A stretch of 5,697 nt of DNA. Source: a candidate division LCP-89 bacterium (GTDB lineage Bacteria > Electryoneota > B3-LCP). Below the pieces are notes generated by a model that saw only the letters and a list, made by a program, of their open reading frames with translations, made no database searches and had not been told where the DNA came from. The position numbers were made by a program, and so were the translations under genes. Positions 1 to 5,668 of the stretch are shown here, piece by piece (within the stretch, counting starts at the first letter, position 1; each line of letters starts with the position of its first letter). Location of the stretch: contig JALGZU010000225.1 in NCBI GenBank assembly GCA_025774735.1, positions 1 to 5,697 of the forward strand, in the 5' to 3' direction.

Positions 1-1029
1 AGCGTCCTGCGCCGCGTCAGGTTCAAGCTGCACCGGTTGCCGGGACTTCTATGGAACGTGCTGGCCGATACGCGGCGCCTGGTCGACGTCATTCGCCAGG
101 AAAACGTCAAGCTGATCTATTCGAATACAAGCGCCGTGATCACGGGAGCGTTGGCCGCGCGAGTCTGTCGTATCCCCAATATCTATCATGTGCACGAAAT
201 CATCGATAACCCGGTCTGGCAGGCGAAAGCGATCGCCCGGACCGTCGTGGGAAATGCCTCCGAGGTCATCGCCGTTTCAGGTCCGGTGCGTGATTTTCTC
301 TCGCGTTACGGCCGCTTCGGCGATCCTCCCCTCCGCGTCATCTATAACGGCCTGGACCCATATAACTCCATTAATGCAGACGCTGTTGAAGCCGTGCGGG
401 CTGAACTGGGGGCAGAGTCGGATAACGTTCTCTACGGCGTTATCGGGCGCATTCACCCCTGGAAGGGGCAGCGCTATTTTGTCGATGCCGCCCGCATGGT
501 TGCCGACGTCGATCCCCGGGCACGCTTCGTTATCGTTGGAGGCACTTTTCCGGGATACGAACGCCTCTTGGAAGAGTTAAAAAAACGCGTTCTCCAGCTC
601 GAACTGGAAAATGTCCTTAAAGTTCTCCCGTATCGCCGGGATATCGCCCTGTTGATGCGGGCGTTGGACGTTCTGGTGCTGCCATCGACGAAACCGGATC
701 CACTGCCAACGGTTGTACTGGAAGCGATGGCTTCACAACGACCCGTTATCGCCACGGCACACGGAGGTTCTCTGGAAATGGTAGAGCACGGCCAAACCGG
801 ATTCTTAGCGCCTCATCATGACGTCACAGGGATGGCTGAAGCCATGATCGAGCTGGCCGGAAATGCAGCGCTGCGCCAGTCCTTCGGCCTGGCGGGGAGC
901 GAACGTCTTGCCGCCAAGTTTTCCAGAGACCGGTTCAGGAATGAAATTCGCCGTTGTGTTCAGGGCCATCTGCCCGCGGCAGTTGACGTCGAAGCGACGG
1001 AAAATAGCCATACTCAATTGATTCACTAA
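1..1029 (+). CDS. Glycosyltransferase family 4 (GT-B fold), 5'-truncated by the window edge
   Basis: The frame is open from base 1 with no stop, so the gene begins upstream. A TTG at 37 is possible but unlikely as the true start, because the family's N-terminal glycine-rich loop is missing. The 342 visible residues, numbered from base 1, show a GT4 enzyme that moves a sugar from a nucleotide sugar to a lipid-linked or glycan acceptor in the cytoplasm. Seen are VSGPVRDFL (about 92-100) at the end of the N-domain, IYNGLDP (about 114-120) at the domain linker, GRIHPWKGQ (about 149-157), FVIVGG (about 176-181) and the nucleotide-sugar site DPLPTVVLEAMA (about 233-244). The usual E-x7-E signature reads D-x7-E here (D233, E241). 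GT4 proteins are normally about 360-400 residues, so some tens of residues are probably outside. Gene 2 starts 10 bases after the TAA, suggesting one transcript. Family assignment is firm; donor and acceptor sugars are unknown. Confidence 0.93.
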   Translation, partial: SVLRRVRFKLHRLPGLLWNVLADTRRLVDVIRQENVKLIYSNTSAVITGALAARVCRIPNIYHVHEIIDNPVWQAKAIARTVVGNASEVIAVSGPVRDFLSRYGRFGDPPLRVIYNGLDPYNSINADAVEAVRAELGAESDNVLYGVIGRIHPWKGQRYFVDAARMVADVDPRARFVIVGGTFPGYERLLEELKKRVLQLELENVLKVLPYRRDIALLMRALDVLVLPSTKPDPLPTVVLEAMASQRPVIATAHGGSLEMVEHGQTGFLAPHHDVTGMAEAMIELAGNAALRQSFGLAGSERLAAKFSRDRFRNEIRRCVQGHLPAAVDVEATENSHTQLIH

Positions 1030-1039
1030 GAAGAGATCG

Positions 1040-1732
1040 ATGTCCAACCGAAGTTTAACCATCTTCTTCCCCTGTTATAACGAGGAAGGCAACGTTGAAA
1101 AAGCGGTGGCCGTAGCTCTTGAAGCGGCCCAGCTGGTGACCGACGATTACGAGATCATCGTTATCAACGATGGATCGGCCGATGATACCGGCCGGATCGC
1201 CGATCGTTTGGCGGAACAGAACGATCGCGTTCGGGTCATCCATCATCCCCAGAACAGGGGTTACGGCGCAGCACTGAGGTCGGGCTATCACGGTTCTCAG
1301 AAGGAGGCCGTATTTTACACGGACGGTGATCTGCAGTTTGACGTCAAAGAGATCACCAAACTGTGGCCTCTGCTGGGCGATTACGACGTCGTCACGGGCT
1401 ACCGCATCAAAAGGATGGACAATTTACTCCGCAAGATCAACTCGTTCGGGTGGACTTCGTTAACCCGTCTGCTCTTCGGCTTGAGTGTGAGGGATGTCAA
1501 TTGCGCCTTCAAACTGTTCAAGCGGGAAGTCGTCGCAGAAATGAAGCTGGAATCGGACGGAGCCTTGATCGATGCGGAGGTATTCGCCAGGGCGAAGAAG
1601 GCGGGTTGCCGGATCACCGAGGTGGGGGTGCATCATTACCCCCGGCAGAGCGGATCGCAGACGGGAGCCAATCCTTTTGTCATCGTATTGGCATTTTGGG
1701 AGCTGTTCATGCTGTGGTTGCGCATGCGATAG
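1040..1732 (+). CDS. Glycosyltransferase family 2, dolichyl/polyprenyl-phosphate sugar synthase-like
   Basis: This complete 230-residue GT-A enzyme uses a nucleotide sugar. Motifs in order are PCYNEEGNVE (11-20) at the start of the nucleotide-binding domain, VINDGSADDT (41-50), NRGYGAALRSG (72-82), the metal-binding TDGDLQFD (94-101, DGD in place of DxD), RDVNCAFKLFKREV (151-164) and EVGVHHYPRQSGSQTG (194-209). The pattern is that of DPM1-like GT2 proteins, many of which make polyprenyl-phosphate sugars or act on lipid-linked glycans. The two or more C-terminal membrane spans of GtrB/ArnC-type members are absent. Only one hydrophobic stretch (about 212-227) closes the protein and may touch the membrane. 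The ATG at 1040 follows the previous stop by 10 bases, with a purine-rich but weak ribosome site (1028-1036). Family assignment is strong; whether it makes a polyprenyl-phosphate sugar or extends the repeat unit directly cannot be told. Confidence 0.93.
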   Translation: MSNRSLTIFFPCYNEEGNVEKAVAVALEAAQLVTDDYEIIVINDGSADDTGRIADRLAEQNDRVRVIHHPQNRGYGAALRSGYHGSQKEAVFYTDGDLQFDVKEITKLWPLLGDYDVVTGYRIKRMDNLLRKINSFGWTSLTRLLFGLSVRDVNCAFKLFKREVVAEMKLESDGALIDAEVFARAKKAGCRITEVGVHHYPRQSGSQTGANPFVIVLAFWELFMLWLRMR

Positions 1733-1777
1733 CTTAATTGCGGGAGATTTTGGCAGCATGAGAACTCAGGGCAGAAT

Positions 1778-2995
1778 ATGAACATCGCGTTCATGGGCAT
1801 TCGGGGAATCCCGGCATCTTACTCGGGATTCGAGACATTCGTGGAACAATTGGCCAAGCGCCTGGTCCGGCGCGGCCACAACGTCACGGTGTATAACCGG
1901 CGCCGTTTCGTTCCTTACGGCGGGAAAACCTACCTCGGGATAAACCTGGTACGGCTGCCGTCTTTTTCCACGAAACACCTCGACTCAATCGTTCATACAT
2001 TTTTCTGCTGCATCCATGCCCTCTTCAGGAGTTATGACGTCGTCTATATTTGCGGGGTGGGGAATAGTCCTTTGGCCCTCCTGCTGCGCTGGAAGAAGAC
2101 GAAGGTTGTGGTGAACGTCGACGGGGCGGATTGGAAGAGAGATAAATGGAATGCTTTGGCCCGGGCTTATTTACGTTGGTGTGAACCGGTCGCGGCACGG
2201 CTGGCGGATGCCGTCATTGCCGATAGCAGGGTGATCCAAGACCGCTACAGAGAAACCCAGAACACCCATACCCTCTTCATCCCCTACGGTGCCAATCTCT
2301 GTAACTATGATGGCTCCGATATGCTGAAGCGGTTCGGCCTGGAAGCTCGGGGCTACGTTCTCTTCGTGGGACGGCTGGTGCCGGAAAATTGTGCTCATAC
2401 CCTGGTGAGTGCGTTCTCCATGGTGGAAACCGACCTGAAGCTCGTCATCGTCGGGGATGCGCCTTATTCCGATGATTATAAAAGATCCCTGATGCGGGAT
2501 TGTGGACGGCGGGTTATGTTCACAGGATACCTTTTCGGCGAAGAGTACCAGGAAATTTCCTGCAACGCCTATCTCTACGTCATGGCCAGCGGAGTGGACG
2601 GCACCCGGCCCGTACTCCTCGACCAGATGGCTTTCGGCAACGCCGTGCTGACCCGCAATAGCCCCGCCAACTTAGAAGTGGTCGGTGATGCTGCAGCCGT
2701 TTTCGATGATGAGAACGACGTGTTCGATCTGGCGGTACAGCTTCAGTATCTCGTTGATCACCCTGAAGAAACGGTGACACTGCGTGTCGCTGCTGAGGAG
2801 CGGGTCAAAACCCGGTATTCCTGGGAACGGGTAGCAGACCGGTACGAACTCCTCATTGAAGATCTATCAGAGAACAGAGATATAGCCACTATTGCTGATC
2901 ACCTGGAGACAGAGCTTCCCCTCGAACCCGTAAAACCGGAGCCGATTCGAAGGTCTGAGGCTACTGATAACGTGGGGGCTGTAATCCTTGAGTAA
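1778..2995 (+). CDS. Glycosyltransferase family 4 with DUF1972-type N-domain (rhamnosyltransferase-like)
   Basis: This complete 405-residue GT-B enzyme opens with MNIAFMGIRGIPASYSGFET, the signature of the DUF1972 group, which includes rhamnosyltransferases acting on an undecaprenyl-linked first sugar. Further landmarks are NVDGADWKRDKW (113-124), ADS (148-150), IPYGAN (168-173) at the interdomain linker, FVGRLVPEN (196-204), VIVGDAPY (223-230), FTGYLFGEEY (248-257) and the donor site DGTRPVLLDQMAFGNAVL (274-291). Where relatives usually have a glutamate in the GTNPSLLEA-like motif, this protein has aspartate (D282). After about residue 363 comes a charged, Pro/Glu-rich tail of some 40 residues, longer than the fold needs. 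The ATG at 1778 is preceded by AGGG (1768-1771) at good spacing. The end overlaps the start of the sugar phosphotransferase by 8 bases, so the two are probably translationally coupled, fitting an enzyme that adds the second sugar. Rhamnose as donor is inference only. Confidence 0.92.
   Translation: MNIAFMGIRGIPASYSGFETFVEQLAKRLVRRGHNVTVYNRRRFVPYGGKTYLGINLVRLPSFSTKHLDSIVHTFFCCIHALFRSYDVVYICGVGNSPLALLLRWKKTKVVVNVDGADWKRDKWNALARAYLRWCEPVAARLADAVIADSRVIQDRYRETQNTHTLFIPYGANLCNYDGSDMLKRFGLEARGYVLFVGRLVPENCAHTLVSAFSMVETDLKLVIVGDAPYSDDYKRSLMRDCGRRVMFTGYLFGEEYQEISCNAYLYVMASGVDGTRPVLLDQMAFGNAVLTRNSPANLEVVGDAAAVFDDENDVFDLAVQLQYLVDHPEETVTLRVAAEERVKTRYSWERVADRYELLIEDLSENRDIATIADHLETELPLEPVKPEPIRRSEATDNVGAVILE
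2973..2977 (+). promoter_or_regulatory. Ribosome binding site supporting the TTG start at 2988
   Basis: A GGGGG run lies 10 bases upstream of the TTG at 2988, inside the end of the preceding glycosyltransferase gene. There is no ATG near the beginning of the frame that would keep all of the N-terminal tail, so this site helps choose the TTG. The match to the Shine-Dalgarno consensus is only partial, and coupling to translation of the upstream gene (8-base overlap) may matter more. Confidence 0.45.
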
Positions 2996-4538
2996 TCAAG
3001 ACTCCACAGGGATCAACGGGAATCAAGATTCCCATGACCGCAACGGGAATTCCACGCAGAAGAACGAGATCAGTCCACCCCTGTGGGCTTTTCGAACCAA
3101 CAACGGCATAAAACCGCACTCCGTACACCGCTTCGTGAGGCGGTTCTACTTCGCCATTCAGGTGGCGGCGGACATCGTCGTCATCACCGGGTCGATGCTG
3201 GCAGGCTTCTGGTTCTACCACATGCTCTTCATTCAGTTCGGATTCGGGAAGGGGAACCAGCCCTTCGAGATGTACCTGCGCTTGACCGTCATCACCCTGG
3301 TTCTGTTGCTGCTCATTTTTGAACGGCTGGGCCTCTACCGCCGCACCATATCGGTGATGAACATCGAAGAGATCAAGGGCATTTTCAAGGCGGTCGCCAT
3401 CGCGGCATTGATCATCTTCACCGCCCTATTCTACTTCCAGGATATCACCTATTCCCGCCTGATCGTAACCTACTCACTGATTTTCCTGCTGGTGTTCGTA
3501 AACGTCGAACGATATGTGTTCTTTAAAATATTCCAGGGGTTGCACACTAAGGGGATCGGCGTCCGCCGCGCCCTGATCTATGGCGCCGGCGAAGCCGGCC
3601 AGATGCTGGCAGAACGGTTCGTACGCTCCCCCAGACAGGGGGTTCTGCCGCTCGGCTTTATCGATGACAATCAGAATCTCTGGGGGCATGACGTCAGGTC
3701 GAAATCGGACGAAGTGAAATACCGCCTTCCAGTTCTGGGTGGATTCGACCAGATGGAGGAAGCGGCATCGGCTCTTCATATCGACGAACTGTTCATCTCG
3801 CTGCCTTCGGTTCCCCAAACCCGCATCGCCGAAATTATCCGCCACTGCGAGGAGATTGATTTAAAGTTCTTCTTCATTCCCAACCTCTTCGAATACAAGC
3901 TGCAGAGTGTCACCATCGAATCCCTCGACGGAGTCCCTCTGTTGACGGTGAAGGAATCCTATATCTCCTGGTGGATGTTGATCGTCAAGCGGATCATGGA
4001 CATCATCCTCGCCAGCGTATTTATCGTGCTGTTGGCACCTCTCATTGCACTTTTTGCTGGTCTGGTGAAGAGAAATTCCCCGGGACCGGCCATCTTCAAG
4101 CAGGAACGCGTGGGGCTCAACGGGAAACACTTCCAATTCTATAAGTTCCGCACTATGTACGTGGACACGCCCAGGTACGCTGTTACGCCGGAGAGCGGCG
4201 ATGATCCGCGCATCACCAGCATTGGGCGTTTCCTGAGGCGTTTCAGCCTGGACGAGCTGCCCCAACTCTTCAATGTGCTCAAAGGCGATATGTCCATGGT
4301 TGGCCCCAGGCCGGAGATGCCCTTCATCGTAGAGACCTACAGTGACATCATGGTGAATCGCTTGAAGGTCAAGCCAGGAATAACGGGTCTATGGCAGATC
4401 TCAGCCGACCGCGCCAAGCAGATTCACGATAACATCGATTACGATCTCTATTACGTCGAAAATTTCTCACCGCTTCTGGACGTGGTCATACTTCTCCGTA
4501 CCATCTTCATGGCCGTCATCGGTAGAGGAGCCTACTGA
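2988..4538 (+). CDS. Polyprenyl-phosphate hexose-1-phosphate transferase (WbaP/WcaJ-like initiating enzyme)
   Basis: This complete 516-residue inner-membrane protein starts polysaccharide synthesis by transferring a sugar-1-phosphate (commonly glucose or galactose) from UDP-sugar to undecaprenyl phosphate. After a polar Asn/Gly/Ser-rich tail (1-45) come four membrane segments (about 57-77, 97-115, 131-150, 158-176). A Rossmann-like domain follows with ALIYGAGEAGQML (195-207) and FIDDN (224-228), the CoA_binding_3 type. The C-terminal catalytic domain opens with a hydrophobic helix containing a proline (about 334-358, P351), which in studied relatives is a re-entrant membrane helix. Its motifs are GPAIFKQERVG (366-376), FYKFRTMYVD (384-393), RRFSLDELPQLFNVLKGD (417-434), MSMVGPRPE (435-443) and VKPGITGLWQIS (461-472). 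Length and domain order match full-size family members. The TTG start overlaps the upstream gene by 8 bases and the next gene begins 2 bases after the stop. The family call is very secure; the exact sugar is not readable. Confidence 0.96.
   Translation: MSNQDSTGINGNQDSHDRNGNSTQKNEISPPLWAFRTNNGIKPHSVHRFVRRFYFAIQVAADIVVITGSMLAGFWFYHMLFIQFGFGKGNQPFEMYLRLTVITLVLLLLIFERLGLYRRTISVMNIEEIKGIFKAVAIAALIIFTALFYFQDITYSRLIVTYSLIFLLVFVNVERYVFFKIFQGLHTKGIGVRRALIYGAGEAGQMLAERFVRSPRQGVLPLGFIDDNQNLWGHDVRSKSDEVKYRLPVLGGFDQMEEAASALHIDELFISLPSVPQTRIAEIIRHCEEIDLKFFFIPNLFEYKLQSVTIESLDGVPLLTVKESYISWWMLIVKRIMDIILASVFIVLLAPLIALFAGLVKRNSPGPAIFKQERVGLNGKHFQFYKFRTMYVDTPRYAVTPESGDDPRITSIGRFLRRFSLDELPQLFNVLKGDMSMVGPRPEMPFIVETYSDIMVNRLKVKPGITGLWQISADRAKQIHDNIDYDLYYVENFSPLLDVVILLRTIFMAVIGRGAY
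2994..3047 (+). repeat. Degenerate 27-bp tandem repeat in the N-terminal tail of the sugar phosphotransferase
   Basis: Two adjacent 27-base units (2994-3020 and 3021-3047) share 19 of 27 positions by manual alignment. Each starts with AATCAAGAYTCC and ends with CAACGGG, and a short partial third unit follows (AAT at 3048-3050). In protein they read NQDSTGING then NQDSHDRNG, followed by NSTQ. The period is a multiple of three, so copy changes would leave the frame intact. The tail lies before the first membrane segment and is expected to be cytoplasmic and disordered. Confidence 0.6.
4525..4530 (+). promoter_or_regulatory. Ribosome binding site for the GT9 gene (TTG start at 4541)
   Basis: GAGGAG, a strong Shine-Dalgarno match, lies 10 bases before TTG 4541 and 13 before TTG 4544, at the very end of the upstream coding region. 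An in-frame TAG at 4523-4525 rules out any start further upstream, and no ATG occurs before the conserved FLIIRLSSLGD motif. The start must therefore be a non-ATG codon: TTG 4541 or TTG 4544, or less likely CTG 4535. Confidence 0.6.
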
Positions 4539-4540
4539 TC

Positions 4541-5188
4541 TTGTTGTTACCCACTTTAGACACCCATCAGAGCTTCCTGATCATCCGCCTCAGTTCGCTG
4601 GGCGATATCCTCCTGACGACGCCCGCGTTGCGCTGTCTTCGAGGGGTGTACCCCGACGCCCGCATCGACGTAGTCGTGCGCCAGCGCTACGAAGAACTGT
4701 TGCAGGATAACCCGCACATTTCCTCCCTGATCAGCTTTCCCGAACCAGCGGACAGAAAAGCTTTGCAGAAGCTGGCCAGTCAGCTTCGCTCTCGGTACGG
4801 AACGGTCATCGATCTTCACACCGGTTTGCGCAGCGGTTATCTCCGCCGTAATCTGCGGGCCGCCAGGGTGCTGGCCTACCGGAAACGACGGTTGGCCCGT
4901 TGGATTCTGGTGAAGTTCAAGAAGGACTTATACGGCTCTGAATTCAGCGTGCCGCGGGCCTATTTGAAAGCTCTGGCGCCGCTCGGCGTTCAAGACGACG
5001 GCGGCGGGTTGGAGTGGCCGGCCGCTCTGAATAAACGTGAGCAGTTTCCCGAAATTGCATCGCTTGACGGGCTTCCCGAAGCGCCGCCGATCGCGCTGTG
5101 TCCCGGAGCCTCTTTTCCCACCAAGCGCTGGCCCGTGGAACTCTGGGGTGAACTGACCGAAAAACTTCTGGCGAAAGGGGTGAACTGA
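4541..5188 (+). CDS. N-terminal fragment of the broken GT9 gene
   Basis: This 215-residue open frame carries the acceptor-side Rossmann domain of the GT9 fold and the first strand of the C-domain, ending soon after PGASFPTKRWP (188-198). Its last two residues and the stop come from the junction between the two 32-bp copies and are not native. It has the strong ribosome site at 4525-4530, so it is likely translated, but it lacks most of the nucleotide-sugar-binding domain and should be inactive alone. Confidence 0.55.
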   Translation: MLLPTLDTHQSFLIIRLSSLGDILLTTPALRCLRGVYPDARIDVVVRQRYEELLQDNPHISSLISFPEPADRKALQKLASQLRSRYGTVIDLHTGLRSGYLRRNLRAARVLAYRKRRLARWILVKFKKDLYGSEFSVPRAYLKALAPLGVQDDGGGLEWPAALNKREQFPEIASLDGLPEAPPIALCPGASFPTKRWPVELWGELTEKLLAKGVN

Positions 5189-5211
5189 CCGAAAAACTTC
5201 TGGCGAAAGGG
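5145..5211 (+). repeat. Perfect 32-bp direct tandem duplication causing a frameshift
   Basis: Bases 5145-5176 are repeated exactly at 5177-5208, and the identity runs three bases further (GGG at 5209-5211). Each unit begins GGGGTGAACTGACC and ends CTGGCGAAA. The period of 32 is not a multiple of three, so the downstream sequence moves frame and a TGA is read at 5186-5188. The single-copy ancestor would have had a G-run at both ends of the unit (GGGG before, GGG after), giving 3 bases of microhomology suited to replication slippage. The unit encodes GELTEKLLAK plus part of the next glycine codon in the native frame. Confidence 0.97.
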
Positions 5212-5214
5212 TAT

Positions 5215-5616
5215 TTGCTGTGGATTTTCGGAGACCGGTCGGATAAAGAGGTCGGTGAGTTTCTGCAGAGTCTCGATCCGAACCGGGTACGCAGTTTCTG
5301 CGGTATGCTTAAACTGGCTGAAGCCGGAGCCGGCCTGGCTCATTGTAAACTGGCGGTCACACACGATGCGGGACCGTCTCACATGGCAGCGGCCGTAGGC
5401 ACGCCCGTCATCGCCATATTCGGATCAACCGTGCCACAATTCGGTTTCCGCCCCTATGGAGTCTCCCACCGCATCGCCGGGATTGACCTCCCCTGCCGCC
5501 CCTGTTCTCACCTCGGTTACCAGGCCTGTCCTCTCGATCATCACTGCTGTATGAAGGATCAGAGTGCCGTCAGCGTTCTCTCTCTCATCGAAGATTTAGA
5601 ATCCGAAATATCATAA
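5215..5616 (+). CDS. C-terminal fragment of the broken GT9 gene
   Basis: This 133-residue open frame holds most of the nucleotide-sugar-binding half: LWIFGDRSD (2-10), THDAGPSHMAAA (49-60), IAIFGSTVP (66-74) and the cysteine cluster at 94-112. The TTG at 5215 is only the first conventional start in this frame; the frame itself is open from just after a TGA at 5149-5151. AAAGGG (5206-5211) sits too close upstream (3 bases) to be a convincing ribosome site. It lies 26 bases after the stop of the first fragment, so reinitiation is possible but unproven. Confidence 0.45.
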   Translation: MLWIFGDRSDKEVGEFLQSLDPNRVRSFCGMLKLAEAGAGLAHCKLAVTHDAGPSHMAAAVGTPVIAIFGSTVPQFGFRPYGVSHRIAGIDLPCRPCSHLGYQACPLDHHCCMKDQSAVSVLSLIEDLESEIS

Positions 5617-5668
5617 AGTTACGCTAACCTTGACAGCAAATCCGGACGATGCGGCCTTGATGACAATA
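5617..5668. other. Short intergenic stretch after the GT9 gene
   Basis: No gene is seen in these 52 bases. They hold a small inverted repeat GTTA-CGC-TAAC (5618-5628) and a TTGACA (5630-5635) matching a sigma-70 -35 box, but no -10 box stands at 16-18 bases, so no promoter is called. There is no GC-rich hairpin followed by a T-run, so an intrinsic terminator for the operon is not visible here. Confidence 0.5.

Larger units (their letters stand above)
4541..5616 (+). pseudogene. GT9 (ADP-heptose:LPS heptosyltransferase-like) gene frameshifted by a 32-bp tandem duplication
   Basis: GT9 enzymes move a heptose or similar sugar onto lipopolysaccharide core or other envelope glycans at the cytoplasmic face of the inner membrane. 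The gene reads in one frame from TTG 4541 to TGA 5186-5188, and the rest of the protein continues in another frame to TAA 5614-5616. Collapsing the 32-bp duplication (5145-5208) to one copy gives one open frame of 347 residues, a normal GT9 length. In the restored protein: FLIIRLSSLGDILLTTPALR (12-31), VIDLHTGLRSGY (89-100), ALCPGASFPTKRWP (185-198), LLWIFGD (215-221), THDAGPSHMAAAVGTP (263-278), IAIFGSTVP (280-288) and a cysteine cluster (308, 311, 319, 325, 326) with ACPLDHHCCM, typical of RfaF/WaaF-type members. No other damage is visible, so the break is recent, reversible or an assembly error. The gene follows the sugar phosphotransferase by 2 bases and is probably last in the operon. I do not give a waaF symbol because RfaF, RfaC and other GT9 proteins cannot be separated by eye. 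Confidence 0.9.

Noticed and set aside
474..755. Minus-strand open frame inside the first glycosyltransferase gene, and similar antisense frames elsewhere (for example 3474-3845 and 3861-4265).
   Set aside because: They lie opposite strongly conserved plus-strand genes, have no recognisable motifs and no convincing start signals.
1363..1737. Plus-strand 124-codon frame within the GT2 gene.
   Set aside because: It is an out-of-frame reading of a gene with clear GT2 motifs, and its translation is Arg/Gly-rich without family features.
85..3700. GACGTC palindrome occurs about eight times, more than expected for a 6-mer in 5.7 kb.
   Set aside because: Every instance is an in-frame GAC-GTC (Asp-Val) codon pair in a glycosyltransferase or phosphotransferase gene; common codons and a common dipeptide explain it.
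5180..5188. GTG in the second repeat copy as a start for the C-terminal GT9 fragment.
   Set aside because: The GTG is in the frame that stops at 5186-5188 (GTG-AAC-TGA), not in the frame of the C-terminal fragment.
5618..5628. GTTA-CGC-TAAC resembling an integron attC core or small operator.
   Set aside because: It does not fit the RYYYAAC/GTTRRRY attC pattern, and a 4-bp arm is too short to support a site.
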